Origin: Phyllobacterium chamaecytisi
GTDB lineage: Bacteria; Pseudomonadota; Alphaproteobacteria; Rhizobiales; Rhizobiaceae
Length of the DNA stretch: 64,000 bases
Direction: 5' to 3'
NCBI RefSeq assembly: GCF_020164455.1
Contig: NZ_JAIQWW010000016.1
Location: 102,984-166,983 of the forward strand
Below are positions 28,563-38,168 of the stretch, in pieces; the stretch's first letter is position 1; the number at the start of each line of letters is the position of its first letter. The translations under genes and the position numbers were made by a program. Below the pieces are notes generated by a model. It was not told the origin of the DNA. It was given only the letters and a program-made list of their open reading frames with translations, and made no database searches.

Positions 28563-30059
28563 TCAGAATCTCGGAATTTCGGGGAATGGCACCTGCCCGC
28601 GATGCACATGCATGCGGCCAAGTTCGGCACAGCGATGCAACTGCGGAAACACTTTGCCGGGATTGAGCAGGTGCTTGTCATCAAAAGCACATTTGACCCT
28701 GATCTGCTGGTTGAGATCGATTTCGTTGAACATTTCCGGCATCAGTTCACGCTTTTCTACACCGACGCCATGTTCGCCCGTCAGCACGCCGCCAACTTTG
28801 ACACAGAGCCGCAGGATATCGGCGCCGAAGTCTTCTGCCTTATGCAATTCTTCCGGAATATTCGCATCGTAAAGAATGAGCGGATGCAGATTGCCGTCTC
28901 CAGCATGAAAGACGTTGGCAACGCGAAGGCCGTATTTTTCCGAAAGTTCGCGCATACCGGCCAGCACTTTCGGCAGCTCCTTACGCGGGATCGTGCCGTC
29001 CATGCAGAGATAATCCGGCGAAATGCGCCCAACCGCAGGGAACGCCGCCTTGCGGCCGGCCCAGAACGCCATGCGTTCCTCTTCGCTTTGCGAAATCACG
29101 CACGTCGACGCACCGTTTTTGTAAGCAATGGCCTCTACCATGCTGATCAGGTGATCGACCTCTACCACCGGGCCATCGAGTTCGATAATCAGCAGCGCCT
29201 CCACATCAAGCGGATAACCGGCATGGACGAAGTCTTCGGCCGCGTGAATCGCCGGACGGTCCATCATTTCCATACCACCCGGAATGATCCCACCAGCGAT
29301 GATGTCAGCGACGCATTTGCCAGCTTGCTCGCTTGTAGGAAAGCCTACCATCAACGCGCGCGCTGTCGCTGGCTTCTGCAATATACGCACGGTGACTTCA
29401 GTGACGACGCCAAGCAATCCCTCCGAGCCGGTCATCAGACCAAGAAGATCATAACCCTCCGAATCGAGATGCTTGCCGCCAAGCCGGACGACTTCGCCGG
29501 TGATCAGCACCATTTCGAGGCCAAGGACGTTGTTCGCGGTTAGCCCGTATTTCAGGCAGTGCACTCCACCTGAGTTTTCGGCAACATTGCCGCCGATCGA
29601 GCAGGCTATTTGCGACGAAGGGTCTGGCGCATAGTAGAAGCCCTCGTGTTCGACCGCCTTGGTGATGCCGAGATTGGTTACACCGGGCTGTACGACAGCG
29701 ACGCGATTGGGATAGTCGATTTCCAATATCTGATTGAAGCGCGACATGACCAGCAGTACCGCGTCTTCGAGCGGCAGAGCGCCCCCAGACAGTGACGTTC
29801 CGGAGCCGCGTGGCACGACCTTTACATTGTTCTCATGGCAATATTTGAGGACGCGCGAAACCTGTGCCACGGTTTGCGGCAGGACCACCACCAGCGGTAG
29901 TTGGCGATAGGCGGTCAGAGCATCCGACTCAAATACGCGCATCGCATTGGTGGCGTCGACGACACCCTCGCCCGGAACTATTGCCCGCAGCGCCGTCACG
30001 ATGTCCGAACGGCGCGACATGGTTGCGTCGTCGGCTTTCGGCATCAGTAGTCCGGACAT
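28563..30059 (-). CDS. glcD: Glycolate oxidase catalytic subunit
   Basis: 498 residues. FAD-dependent oxidase of the FAD_binding_4/FAD-oxidase_C class. Motifs: 'VPRGSGTSLSGGALPLEDAV', 'YYAPDPSSQIACSIGGNVAENSGGVHCLKYG' region, 'VLTGEHGVGVEKRELM' and 'FDDKHLLNPGKVFP'. It is the first gene of glcDEF. Its product feeds glyoxylate metabolism, which may relate to the large XRE-type regulator at the other end of the window if that one controls glyoxylate-cycle genes (inference). A phosphatase gene diverges upstream. Confidence 0.96.
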   Translation of the reverse strand: MSGLLMPKADDATMSRRSDIVTALRAIVPGEGVVDATNAMRVFESDALTAYRQLPLVVVLPQTVAQVSRVLKYCHENNVKVVPRGSGTSLSGGALPLEDAVLLVMSRFNQILEIDYPNRVAVVQPGVTNLGITKAVEHEGFYYAPDPSSQIACSIGGNVAENSGGVHCLKYGLTANNVLGLEMVLITGEVVRLGGKHLDSEGYDLLGLMTGSEGLLGVVTEVTVRILQKPATARALMVGFPTSEQAGKCVADIIAGGIIPGGMEMMDRPAIHAAEDFVHAGYPLDVEALLIIELDGPVVEVDHLISMVEAIAYKNGASTCVISQSEEERMAFWAGRKAAFPAVGRISPDYLCMDGTIPRKELPKVLAGMRELSEKYGLRVANVFHAGDGNLHPLILYDANIPEELHKAEDFGADILRLCVKVGGVLTGEHGVGVEKRELMPEMFNEIDLNQQIRVKCAFDDKHLLNPGKVFPQLHRCAELGRMHVHRGQVPFPEIPRF

Positions 30060-30157
30060 GAACTTTCCCTTGTTACAGCTATTCCAGCATGTCTCGCTAT
30101 GACATTATCCGCTTGGACGAGATATCGCACAACTACGACGCGAAAGACAATTGCACA

Positions 30158-30892
30158 ATGAAAACAGTTGATTTCAAACACGCACGGGGACCCGATAGGC
30201 TGCGTGTCTATGCCATTGGCGATGTACATGGCCGGCTCGATCTTCTGCAGGAAATGCATCGGCGCATTCAGCAGGAGAACGAGAAATCACCGCCTTTCGA
30301 TTGGGTGATTGTTCATCTTGGCGACTACGTCGATCGCGGTCCCGATTCAAAAGGGGTGCTTGATCTTTTGGTCAGTGCACAGAAGAAGACGCACCGAATG
30401 CTGGCTATCGCAGGAAATCACGATATCGGCTTTTTGGAGTTTCTGGCGACTGGCGCTCCCAATGGAATGTTCGCGCATAATGGCGGTCGCCAGACTGCGC
30501 TTTCCTATGGCGTTTCCATCGATTTCAACGATCTTGGGTCTGTAGCGGCCGGACGGAACGCGCTGCTAGACGCCGTTCCCTCGGGGCACATAGAATTTCT
30601 TCGCGGCCTGAAGCGCTCGATGATTTTTGGCGATTTTTTCCTTTGCCATGCTGGCATACGTCCGGGAATTGAGCTCGAAAGTCAGGATCCGGAAGATCTT
30701 GTCTGGATCAGGGAGCAATTCCTTGGCGAGCCACGGCTCTATCCAAAAGTCATCATCCATGGCCATACGCCAGTCACAGACGTGGAAATCAGACCAAACC
30801 GCATCAACCTCGATACCGGGGCGGTGTTCAGCGGTCGTCTCAGCGCGATCGCAATCGACGCCGAGAACAAGTTTTTACTGGAGGCCGTGTGA
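30158..30892 (+). CDS. PPP-type serine/threonine protein phosphatase (metallophosphoesterase)
   Basis: 244 residues from the ATG at 30158; an in-frame ATG at 30089 would add 23 residues but leaves only 29 bases to glcD, and neither has a clear ribosome binding site. The complete PPP signature is present: 'IGDVHGR', 'LGDYVDRGPDS', 'IAGNHDIG', 'LCHAGIRPG' and 'IIHGHTPV'. The two metals are held by these Asp, His and Asn residues. It is cytosolic and similar to bacterial PrpA/PrpB-like and rhizobial phosphatases. Target unknown. Confidence 0.92.
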   Translation: MKTVDFKHARGPDRLRVYAIGDVHGRLDLLQEMHRRIQQENEKSPPFDWVIVHLGDYVDRGPDSKGVLDLLVSAQKKTHRMLAIAGNHDIGFLEFLATGAPNGMFAHNGGRQTALSYGVSIDFNDLGSVAAGRNALLDAVPSGHIEFLRGLKRSMIFGDFFLCHAGIRPGIELESQDPEDLVWIREQFLGEPRLYPKVIIHGHTPVTDVEIRPNRINLDTGAVFSGRLSAIAIDAENKFLLEAV

Positions 30893-30905
30893 AAGACTCT
30901 GGCTA

Positions 30906-31046
30906 TCAGCGGGAAGAGGTGCTCACGCCGTAACCGTCGCTGGAAACGGTATGACTACCGGCATCCACCGAGAACAGACCTGCGCCCATGAAGAGGATGG
31001 CTGAGAGCATCACGGCAGTTAAAAGTGCAGCACTCTTGGTGGTCAT
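30906..31046 (-). CDS. Small predicted membrane or secreted protein (46 residues)
   Basis: A 46-codon frame reads ATG at 31046 to TGA at 30906. The product has a short basic start ('MTTKSAA'), one hydrophobic segment ('LLTAVMLSAILFMGAGLF') and a hydrophilic Ser/Gly-rich tail ('SSDGYGVSTSSR'). This is the layout of a small membrane protein or a secreted peptide. A GGAA element lies 9 bases before the ATG. It is in an otherwise empty interval converging with the phosphatase gene. Coding is inferred from composition and position only. Confidence 0.5.
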   Translation of the reverse strand: MTTKSAALLTAVMLSAILFMGAGLFSVDAGSHTVSSDGYGVSTSSR

Positions 31047-31156
31047 TTCGGGCGTTTCCATCGGTTTCTATCGGTCTGGCTTCATGCCAGTTAACCAGTG
31101 TGGCCAATAAAGGACGCAATTATTACCAACTAGTGAATTGGAGACACGCTTCACCT

Positions 31157-31207
31157 GAATCCCGACATCCAATCGGATTCGGAATTAGGCTGTTGCCAAG
31201 TTGCAAC
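31157..31207. repeat. Two small inverted repeats downstream of the amidotransferase gene
   Basis: GAATCC...GGATTC (31157-31180) and GTTGC...GCAAC (31192-31207) follow the amidotransferase stop codon on its strand. Neither is followed by a T tract. They may form the 3' end of that mRNA. Nothing else is seen in 31047-31224. Confidence 0.3.
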
Positions 31208-31224
31208 GAAATCGCGATGTAGGC

Positions 31225-31923
31225 CTAAATCAGTGCCACCCAAGCGCGAGCGAGCGCCAGGCCGGCCGCATCTGCTTCAGCCCCGTCACGCTCCAGATAG
31301 GTGCGGTAATTGACGAGCCAATCAGGATCCATATTTTTGATCTGGTCATGGAAAACACGTCTCCATTCGTCAACGAGCTTGGTATCGGCCTCGAAATGAA
31401 ACTGGATGCCATAGACAGCACGACCGATACGAAATGCCTGGTTCCGGGTCATATGACTTGAGGCAAGATGCAAGGCGCCCTCGGGAAGCGCAAAGGTATC
31501 GCTGTGCCAGTGAAAGATCGGAAACTTTTGCGGAACAGCAGAAAGAACGGGATCAGACTTCGCTTCAACAGTTCGGGTCACCTCGTGCCAACCGAATTCG
31601 GCCGGACGTCCCAGGAGGTTCTCTCCACCATAGCCACGCGCAACGAGCTGACTGCCTAAGCAAATTCCAAGAACCGCCTTGTCGGCATCACCGAAACGTT
31701 TAATGAGCCGTGCCAGTTCGGGAAGATAAGGATAAGCGTCATCATCGAGCGCGCTCTGGTCACCACCGAGTACGACCAGCGCATCGTGATCCAAATCGTC
31801 GTCTGGCAAGATTTGATCAAGATAGGGCTGACGCAGATCGATTTCGGCGCCTGCTTCCTCCAATGCGCGTCCGACTTGGCCAAGGCCTGTATTCTGATAA
31901 TTCTGAACGACGAGAACGCGCAT
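31225..31923 (-). CDS. Class I glutamine amidotransferase-like protein
   Basis: 232 residues. The GATase1 triad is visible as C88 in 'GICLGSQLV' and H176/E178 in 'GIQFHFEAD'; the oxyanion region is 'VVLGGDQSALDD'. Similar proteins are annotated as GMP-synthase-like glutamine amidotransferases, but there is no synthetase partner nearby, so it may act as a gamma-glutamyl hydrolase or amidotransferase on small molecules (PuuD/GuaA-like). Normal length, single gene. Confidence 0.88.
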   Translation of the reverse strand: MRVLVVQNYQNTGLGQVGRALEEAGAEIDLRQPYLDQILPDDDLDHDALVVLGGDQSALDDDAYPYLPELARLIKRFGDADKAVLGICLGSQLVARGYGGENLLGRPAEFGWHEVTRTVEAKSDPVLSAVPQKFPIFHWHSDTFALPEGALHLASSHMTRNQAFRIGRAVYGIQFHFEADTKLVDEWRRVFHDQIKNMDPDWLVNYRTYLERDGAEADAAGLALARAWVALI

Positions 31924-31996
31924 ACAGGTCTGCCTAATGGTCGAAATAACGGGAGTTCTCGGATAGCATGCACTCTCGAGAGTCGAAAGCCGTCAA

Positions 31997-32617
31997 ATGA
32001 CCCTGCAAAACCGCGTCACACCTTTTGGCGATATTGTCGCTGCGCCATATCGTGGCGCGCTGATGGGAAACCGCGGCATCATCCACGATCCCGCGACGCG
32101 CACTTTGCTCAAGCGTCGATGGACGACACGGGCCTGGATCATCTGCGTCTGCGAATTCAAAGGTGTGCGGCGCAAGGTCATGGCGCGGCGAAGCTGGACT
32201 GAATTGTTCTTTTTAGACGAAGCGACTGCGCTCGCAGCGGGACACAGGCCATGTTTCTATTGCCAGCGGCAACGGGCGAAAGCCTTTCAGGCGGCGTGGG
32301 CTGATGGGAATAAAACATCGATTCAGCCTGCGCCTGCAATGGACGCGGCCCTGCACAAGGAGCGCCTCAATCCGCAGGGGAGTAAACGGCTACATCCCAT
32401 CGAAGGTCAAATAAAGGATTTACCGAATGGGACGGTGATTGCCAGTGACGAAGATGCATATGTTGTCAAAGAAGGAGTGACGTACCTCTGGTCCTGGCAG
32501 GGGTACAAACCATCTGATCCGCCCAGCCGCGATGTTATGCTCCTCACACCGCCTTCAACCGTCCTGGCACTAAGAGCGGGCTATGACCCGCTCATTCGCT
32601 TGGGCATCATACCTTGA
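31997..32617 (+). CDS. Conserved hypothetical protein with a CxxC motif
   Basis: 206 residues; I do not recognise a named family. Notable features are an N-terminal Arg-rich part with 'LLKRRWTTRAWIICVCEFKGVRRKVM', then 'FFLDEATALAAGHRPCFYCQRQRAKAFQAAW' region with a C-x2-C and a nearby His, which may hold a metal as in HNH-like or zinc-ribbon proteins. The C-terminal half is richer in beta strands ('GTVIASDEDAYVVKEGVTYLWSW'). No signal peptide, so cytosolic. Its last 11 bases overlap the end of the converging EamA gene. Confidence 0.7.
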   Translation: MTLQNRVTPFGDIVAAPYRGALMGNRGIIHDPATRTLLKRRWTTRAWIICVCEFKGVRRKVMARRSWTELFFLDEATALAAGHRPCFYCQRQRAKAFQAAWADGNKTSIQPAPAMDAALHKERLNPQGSKRLHPIEGQIKDLPNGTVIASDEDAYVVKEGVTYLWSWQGYKPSDPPSRDVMLLTPPSTVLALRAGYDPLIRLGIIP

Positions 32618-33506
32618 CGCTCACCGGAACCGACCTGCGGAATGTCCAGCCGAGGCTTGTGCCCGCGGCAGCGATCAAAATAGCAGCGGACCCGACCAAT
32701 TGGCTTGGCTGCAAGGCGTGTCCGAAGGCAATATAGTCCACCAAGATCGCAGCAATCGGATAGATGAAGGAAAGCGAGCCCGTAATGTGCGTCGGCAGCT
32801 TCTGAATGGCGCTATAGAGGAGGATGTACATCAGCCCGGTGTGAACCACGCCAATCGTTACGAGACTGCTCCATTCGCCCGTGCTTTGCGGCAAGTGATC
32901 AAAATCGGCGAATGGTGCAAGCATCAGGACGCCAACGCAGACCTGAATGAGGGCGATGAGGTGTGACGGAATGCCTTTCAGGCGTTTGGCCACTATGGCG
33001 GCGATTGCATAGAGAAAGGCTGCACCGAGCGACAGGGCAATGCCTTCCATATAGTCGGAGCCGTTATAAGCGCCTCCAGGTTTCGCCTGGACGATCAACA
33101 GCATTCCCGCAAAGGCGAAACCCAGCCAGAAAAGCTTGGTAGCGGTGAGTTTTTCCTTGAAAATCAACGCGCCCAGACCAACCAGCATGAACGGTTGGAC
33201 GTTATACACCGTGGTGGCGATGGCAATGGATGCTCGTGAGTAAGCGGCAAAGAGCAGAACCCAGTTCAACACGATAGCTACTCCGCCAATAACGGCGAGC
33301 CCGAAGAGTTTCAGCGAAATGGCATCTCGTCGCAGCAGCCCGAGTGCCCCGCAGACAGCGAGCAACGTCACAGCACCAATGGCGCAACGCCAGAACACCA
33401 CCGACAGAACCGGTTGGCCTGACATCAATACAAACCAGCCGATTGTCCCTGAAATGAGCATGGCGGCAGTCATTTCAGCGCTGCCCCTCAACACATCTTT
33501 TTCCAT
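32607..33506 (-). CDS. EamA/DMT family transporter
   Basis: 299 residues from the ATG at 33506 (AAAGG 8 bases upstream). Ten hydrophobic segments in two EamA repeats, with the internal 'YNVQPFMLVGLGALIFKEKLT' and 'LSFIYPIAAILVDYIAFGH' blocks typical of drug/metabolite exporters. The inner-membrane transporter has unknown substrate; amino acids are suggested by the divergent Lrp/AsnC-family gene, a common pairing for amino-acid exporters. Confidence 0.9.
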   Translation of the reverse strand: MEKDVLRGSAEMTAAMLISGTIGWFVLMSGQPVLSVVFWRCAIGAVTLLAVCGALGLLRRDAISLKLFGLAVIGGVAIVLNWVLLFAAYSRASIAIATTVYNVQPFMLVGLGALIFKEKLTATKLFWLGFAFAGMLLIVQAKPGGAYNGSDYMEGIALSLGAAFLYAIAAIVAKRLKGIPSHLIALIQVCVGVLMLAPFADFDHLPQSTGEWSSLVTIGVVHTGLMYILLYSAIQKLPTHITGSLSFIYPIAAILVDYIAFGHALQPSQLVGSAAILIAAAGTSLGWTFRRSVPVSVKV

Positions 33507-33546
33507 GTCGAACACCTTTTGTTGATTTGCCAAGGGTATGCGTCAA

Positions 33547-33569
33547 GTGACGAATTTGATATATGTCAC
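33547..33569. promoter_or_regulatory. Dyad between the EamA and AsnC genes
   Basis: GTGAC-N13-GTCAC in an AT-rich spacer, inside a wider TTTGCC (33526) ... GGCAAA (33574) pair. Lrp/AsnC proteins bind such loose palindromes, so this is a candidate shared operator. Confidence 0.45.
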
Positions 33570-33637
33570 AAAAGGCAAAACTTGCGCTTTACCTTCTTAT
33601 TTGAGGCAAAACAAACGAGTGGCCTTAGGAGGAAATT

Positions 33638-34075
33638 ATGCTTGATGATCTTGACCGAACTATCATCGAGATTCTTGTTCATGATGCGCGTATATCGCTA
33701 AAGGAGCTTAGCAATCAGGTGGGCCTGTCTTCGCCCAGCGTTTCCGAGCGATTGCGCCGCCTTGAAGAGAAAAAAGTGATCCGCTCTTTTACGATCGACA
33801 TCGATCCCGTCGCTCTCGGCTACAGCCTCTCAGCCATTGTACGCGTCAGGCCATTGCCCGGCATGCTGCACATCGTCGAAAAGTTGATACAGGAAACGCC
33901 GGAAATAACTGAATGCGACAAAGTCACAGGTGACGATTGCTTCGTTGGTAAATTACAATTCCGGACGATGGAACAACTCGACATGATACTCGACCGTTTA
34001 TCGGAAAGGGCCGAGACAAACACTTCCATTGTCAAGTCGTCGCCGGTCAAGCGCCGCCTGCCTCCGCTCAGCTAA
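33638..34075 (+). CDS. Lrp/AsnC family transcriptional regulator
   Basis: 145 residues with AGGAGG just upstream of the ATG. N-terminal HTH '[47 protein letters not shown]' region, then the RAM ligand-binding domain with '[14 protein letters not shown]' and '[15 protein letters not shown]'. It probably senses an amino acid and controls the divergent EamA exporter. Confidence 0.92.
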   Translation: MLDDLDRTIIEILVHDARISLKELSNQVGLSSPSVSERLRRLEEKKVIRSFTIDIDPVALGYSLSAIVRVRPLPGMLHIVEKLIQETPEITECDKVTGDDCFVGKLQFRTMEQLDMILDRLSERAETNTSIVKSSPVKRRLPPLS

Positions 34076-34095
34076 ATCCAACCTTCGGTTATTCA

Positions 34096-34830
34096 ATGCG
34101 CGCAAATTACAAAATGCAGCGGCTCTACGTCACCGACAGTCTTGCCGCCGGGAACCGCGCAGAGATGGGTCCGGAGGCCGTCAACTATCTGTCCAATGTG
34201 TTGCGGATGAAGGACGGGGATGAAATCCTCGTCTTCAACGGGCGTGATGGCGAATGGCGTGCGACATTGCGATATGAAAGCAGGAAAAAGCTGTTCCTTG
34301 AGCCGCTGGAACAGGTTCGCCAACAGCCAGCCGCGCCCGATCTCCTCTATTGCTTCGCACTGTTGAAACAGGGCCGGCTCGACTATCTGGTCCAGAAGGC
34401 GGTGGAGATGGGCGCAGGCGTTCTGCAGCCGGTGATCACCCAGCATACGCAAGTTTCCCGCATCGGGACCGAGCGAATCGAGGCCAACGTGATCGAAGCA
34501 GCGGAACAATGCGGCGTGCTGGCCATCCCGCAAACGCGTGAGCCTGCAAAGCTTGAAAAGCTGCTTGAGGGCTGGGATAATCAGCGTCGTCTCATCTTCT
34601 GCGATGAGGGACATGACACACACAATCCCCTGCCGCTGCTGCAATCGCTCCCGCGCGGCCCGCTTGGCGTTCTCATCGGCCCGGAAGGAGGCTTTTCCGA
34701 CCAGGAACGCGAAACCTTGCGAAAGCTGCCTTTTGTCACCGCTATTCCACTGGGTCCGCGCATCCTGCGCGCAGATACAGCCGCCGTTGCGGCCCTCGCC
34801 TTGATTCAGGCGACGATAGGCGATTGGTGA
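34096..34830 (+). CDS. rsmE: 16S rRNA (uracil-1498-N3)-methyltransferase
   Basis: 244 residues, SPOUT-class enzyme methylating U1498 of 16S rRNA with S-adenosylmethionine. Motifs: '[21 protein letters not shown]' (PUA-like N-terminus), '[23 protein letters not shown]', 'EAAEQCGV', and the knot '[14 protein letters not shown]' with '[17 protein letters not shown]'. It precedes gshA on the same strand by about 100 bases, a neighbourhood common in rhizobia. Confidence 0.95.
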   Translation: MRANYKMQRLYVTDSLAAGNRAEMGPEAVNYLSNVLRMKDGDEILVFNGRDGEWRATLRYESRKKLFLEPLEQVRQQPAAPDLLYCFALLKQGRLDYLVQKAVEMGAGVLQPVITQHTQVSRIGTERIEANVIEAAEQCGVLAIPQTREPAKLEKLLEGWDNQRRLIFCDEGHDTHNPLPLLQSLPRGPLGVLIGPEGGFSDQERETLRKLPFVTAIPLGPRILRADTAAVAALALIQATIGDW

Positions 34831-34934
34831 GTTACAAATACTCTTGATGAGACCATAAGCGAAATTTGCTTGCGCTCCTGCACGAAAACGGTCAATCACG
34901 CGCGACAATCTCATCATCTCGGAAAGCACCATCC

Positions 34935-36308
34935 ATGGCGCGCGATACGACAGACGAAACACCGATCACCGGCACCGAAGAACTGGCTACCTATCTTGCT
35001 CAGGGATCGAGGCCGGAGTCCGACTGGCGCATCGGCACGGAGCATGAGAAGTTCCCATTTTACACGGAAGACAACAGCCCGGTTCCCTATGAAGGACCCC
35101 GCGGAATTCGTGCCATCCTGGAAGGCATGAAGTCCAAGCTCGGCTGGGAGCCGATCATCGACGAAGGCAATATCATTGGCCTCGTCGAGCCAACTGGTCA
35201 AGGCGCGATCTCGCTGGAGCCGGGCGGGCAATTCGAGCTTTCCGGTGCGCCGCTTCTCACCATTCATCAGACCTGCCGCGAATCCAACGCGCATCTGGCG
35301 CAGGTGCGCGAAATCGCAGAGCCGCTTGGCATTCGTTTCCTTGGTCTTGGCGGTAGCCCCAAATGGACGCTCGCCGAAACGCCGCGCATGCCGAAATCGC
35401 GCTACAACATCATGTCCAACTATATGCCGAAAGTCGGCAAGGACGGCCTGAACATGATGTATCGCACCTGCACGATCCAGGTGAACCTCGACTTCTCGTC
35501 CGAAACGGATATGCGCCGCAAGATGCAGGTTTCGGTGAAGTTGCAATCCATCGCGACGGCCCTGTTCGCCATGTCGCCTTTCACCGAGGGCAGGCCGAAC
35601 GGTCTTCTGTCTTGGCGCTCCAACATCTGGCGCGACACGGACAACAATCGCTCTGGCGTTCTGCCATTCATCTTCAATGAGAATTTCGGCTTTGCCGACT
35701 ACGTCGAATGGGCACTCGATGTGCCCATGTATTTTGTCATGCGCCATGGCCGCTACCATGATTGTACCCACGTGACATTCCGTCAATTCATGAACGGCGC
35801 TCTGAAGGATTCCATCCCGGAAGGCATACCGAACATGGGCGACTGGACAAATCATTTGTCGACCCTGTTTCCGGAAGTGCGACTGAAGCGCTTCCTCGAA
35901 ATGCGTGGCGCCGATGGCGGACCTTGGCGGCGCATTTGCGCGCTCCCGGCCTTCTGGGTTGGGCTGCTCTACGATGCCGAGGCGTTGGATGCAGCAGAGG
36001 CCATGACCTATGACTGGACCTACCCGGAAGTACAGGCGCTGCGCGACGAGGTTCCGGCGAAAGGCCTGCGCGCCACGCTGCGCAATCGGTCGGTGCATGA
36101 AATATCACGTGACGTGCTGGCGATTTCGCGTCTCGGCCTGAAGAACCGGGCAAAGCTCAACAGCGAAGGCTTCGACGAAACACACTATCTCTCATCGCTG
36201 GAGGAAGTTGTCGCGCGTGGAACAACATCGGCCGAACAGATGCTGTCGCAGTATAATACTGCTTGGGGCAGTTCCGTTGAGCCGGCATTTCTGGAATATG
36301 CTTATTAG
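34935..36308 (+). CDS. gshA: Glutamate-cysteine ligase
   Basis: 457 residues from the ATG at 34935 (GGAAAG upstream); the frame is open to 34866 but that part is not conserved. It joins glutamate and cysteine in the first, ATP-dependent step of glutathione synthesis. It is of the plant/alphaproteobacterial type (GCS2-like), with 'RIGTEHEKFPF', 'ISLEPGGQFELSGAP', 'RTCTIQVNLDFSSE' and 'RHGRYHDCTHVTFRQFM'. The Cys residues near the active site are used for redox control in plants; whether that applies here is unknown. Confidence 0.95.
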   Translation: MARDTTDETPITGTEELATYLAQGSRPESDWRIGTEHEKFPFYTEDNSPVPYEGPRGIRAILEGMKSKLGWEPIIDEGNIIGLVEPTGQGAISLEPGGQFELSGAPLLTIHQTCRESNAHLAQVREIAEPLGIRFLGLGGSPKWTLAETPRMPKSRYNIMSNYMPKVGKDGLNMMYRTCTIQVNLDFSSETDMRRKMQVSVKLQSIATALFAMSPFTEGRPNGLLSWRSNIWRDTDNNRSGVLPFIFNENFGFADYVEWALDVPMYFVMRHGRYHDCTHVTFRQFMNGALKDSIPEGIPNMGDWTNHLSTLFPEVRLKRFLEMRGADGGPWRRICALPAFWVGLLYDAEALDAAEAMTYDWTYPEVQALRDEVPAKGLRATLRNRSVHEISRDVLAISRLGLKNRAKLNSEGFDETHYLSSLEEVVARGTTSAEQMLSQYNTAWGSSVEPAFLEYAY

Positions 36309-36326
36309 TCAACGCGAGGATCGGCC

Positions 36327-37070
36327 ATGACCAAAACCATTCTGATTACCGGCGCCAGCCGCGGCATCGGCCGCTCATCGGCAATTCTTGCAGGTCAGAG
36401 GGGCTGGTCGGTGGGCGTCAATTATGTGGGCAATAAAGCAGCTGCCGACGAAGTGGTTGAGGCCATCATAGCAGCGGGCGGCAAGGCAAAAGCCATTCAA
36501 GGCGATGTTGCTGTCGAATCCGATGTCATCTCCATGTTCGAACAGGCGGCCGAACTCGGCCCGCTTGACGGTGTCGTGGTTAATGCGGGCATTGTTGCTC
36601 CTGGCTCGCGACTGATGGATATGGACATTGAACGTATGCGCCGCATCTTCGACGTGAACGTGCTTGGCGCCTATGTCTGCGCACGTGAGGGCGTACGCCA
36701 CCTCGCCCGCTCACGTGGTGGCAATGGCGGTTCGATCGTTCTTTTGTCCTCTGCTGCCGCACGGCTCGGCGGGCCAGGCGAATATGTTGATTATGCCGGA
36801 TCGAAAGGTGCCATGGATACGCTGACGATCGGCCTGTCCAAGGAAGTCGGAGCGGAGGGTATCCGCGTCAACGCTATCCGGCCGGGACTGATCGAGACCG
36901 ATATTCACGCCAGCGGCGGCCAACCGGACCGGGCGCAGCGTCTTGGGGCTACCGCTCCACTCGGTCGTGCTGGTACTGCCAATGAAGTCGGCCAATCCAT
37001 TGTGTGGCTCTTGAGTGACGAGTCATCCTATGTGACTGGGGCCATCCTTGACGTAACTGGCGGACGTTGA
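36327..37070 (+). CDS. SDR family oxidoreductase
   Basis: 247 residues, classical short-chain dehydrogenase. Cofactor motif 'ITGASRGIGRSSAILAG', 'VVNAGIV' at strand 4, catalytic Ser in 'IVLLSSAAARLGGPGEYVDYAGSKGAM' region with Y-x3-K, and 'RVNAIRPGLIETDIHASGG'. It reduces or oxidises an unknown substrate, as in FabG/glucose-dehydrogenase-like enzymes. It follows gshA by 18 bases and may be co-transcribed. Confidence 0.9.
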   Translation: MTKTILITGASRGIGRSSAILAGQRGWSVGVNYVGNKAAADEVVEAIIAAGGKAKAIQGDVAVESDVISMFEQAAELGPLDGVVVNAGIVAPGSRLMDMDIERMRRIFDVNVLGAYVCAREGVRHLARSRGGNGGSIVLLSSAAARLGGPGEYVDYAGSKGAMDTLTIGLSKEVGAEGIRVNAIRPGLIETDIHASGGQPDRAQRLGATAPLGRAGTANEVGQSIVWLLSDESSYVTGAILDVTGGR

Positions 37071-37151
37071 GCCAAGCATTACAATTGTGACTCCCGCTGC
37101 CCATTATCTGTGTTATGCGGGAGCTACATCATTCATGCGGATTTCTAAACC

Positions 37152-38090
37152 ATGCCAAAATACAAAGCGCTGTCCGAAGCCTATATTCCAGAATTGCCGA
37201 ACTACTACAAAGGCAAGGTTCGAGAGAATTACGATCTGCCGGATGGAAGGCGCATTATCATCGCCACAGACCGTATCAGCGCGTTTGACCGCATTCTTGC
37301 GTCCATACCACTGAAGGGTCAGGTGCTGACGCAAACGGCGCGTTTCCAGTTTGAACAGACGCAGGATATTTGCCCCAATCACGTCATCGAGTATCCAGAT
37401 CCCAACGTATTGGTTTGCCGCAAGCTGACCATCCTGCCGGTCGAAATCGTCGTGCGCAGTTATCTTGCCGGAACAACCGGAACGTCGATACTGACGCTCT
37501 ATAAGGCAGGTAAGCGTGAAATGTACGGCTTCACCCTTCCCGATGGGATGCAGGACAATGAAAAGCTGCCAGCGCCGATCATCACACCGACCTCAAAGGC
37601 CTTCGATGGCGGCCACGATGAACCGCTGACCGCTGGGGATATCCTGAAACAACAGCTTCTCACCGAGGAGCAGTGGGAAACGATTACTGGCTACGCGCTG
37701 AAGCTTTTCGCGCGGGGTCAGGAGATCGCCGCAAGCCGCGGTTTGATCCTTGCTGACACGAAATATGAATTCGGCACTGACGATGAAGGTAAAATAGTGC
37801 TGGCCGATGAAATCCATACACCGGATTCCAGCCGCTATTGGTTTGCCGACAGCCACGCACCCGGTAAGCGGCCGGTCAGTTTCGACAAGGATTTCGTGCG
37901 TAACTGGGTGGTAGAACGTTGCGATCCCTACAAGGACGATATCCCGGAGATACCGGAAGACGTGATCGACGCGACGACGCAGGTCTATATTCAGGCCTAT
38001 GAAAAGATCACCGACCGGAAATTTGCGGCTGGTGATCCGGCAGTCGATCCGCTGCAGCGTATTCGCAACAATCTGGCGAAATATTTCTAA
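37152..38090 (+). CDS. purC: Phosphoribosylaminoimidazole-succinocarboxamide synthase (long form)
   Basis: 312 residues, longer than the roughly 240-residue bacterial form and closer to the fungal/long alphaproteobacterial type. It adds aspartate to CAIR in purine synthesis. Motifs: '[28 protein letters not shown]', '[13 protein letters not shown]', '[15 protein letters not shown]' and '[12 protein letters not shown]'. Rhizobia often carry both a short PurC next to purSQL and this second type alone, which could then be a paralogue with a modified role. Confidence 0.93.
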   Translation: MPKYKALSEAYIPELPNYYKGKVRENYDLPDGRRIIIATDRISAFDRILASIPLKGQVLTQTARFQFEQTQDICPNHVIEYPDPNVLVCRKLTILPVEIVVRSYLAGTTGTSILTLYKAGKREMYGFTLPDGMQDNEKLPAPIITPTSKAFDGGHDEPLTAGDILKQQLLTEEQWETITGYALKLFARGQEIAASRGLILADTKYEFGTDDEGKIVLADEIHTPDSSRYWFADSHAPGKRPVSFDKDFVRNWVVERCDPYKDDIPEIPEDVIDATTQVYIQAYEKITDRKFAAGDPAVDPLQRIRNNLAKYF

Positions 38091-38168
38091 CGAGAGAAAA
38101 GTATTGAAGTCCTCATTACTACGGCGCTAATCTTCCTTCGCGCATCAGCCCGGAGGAGGATCGGCGCC

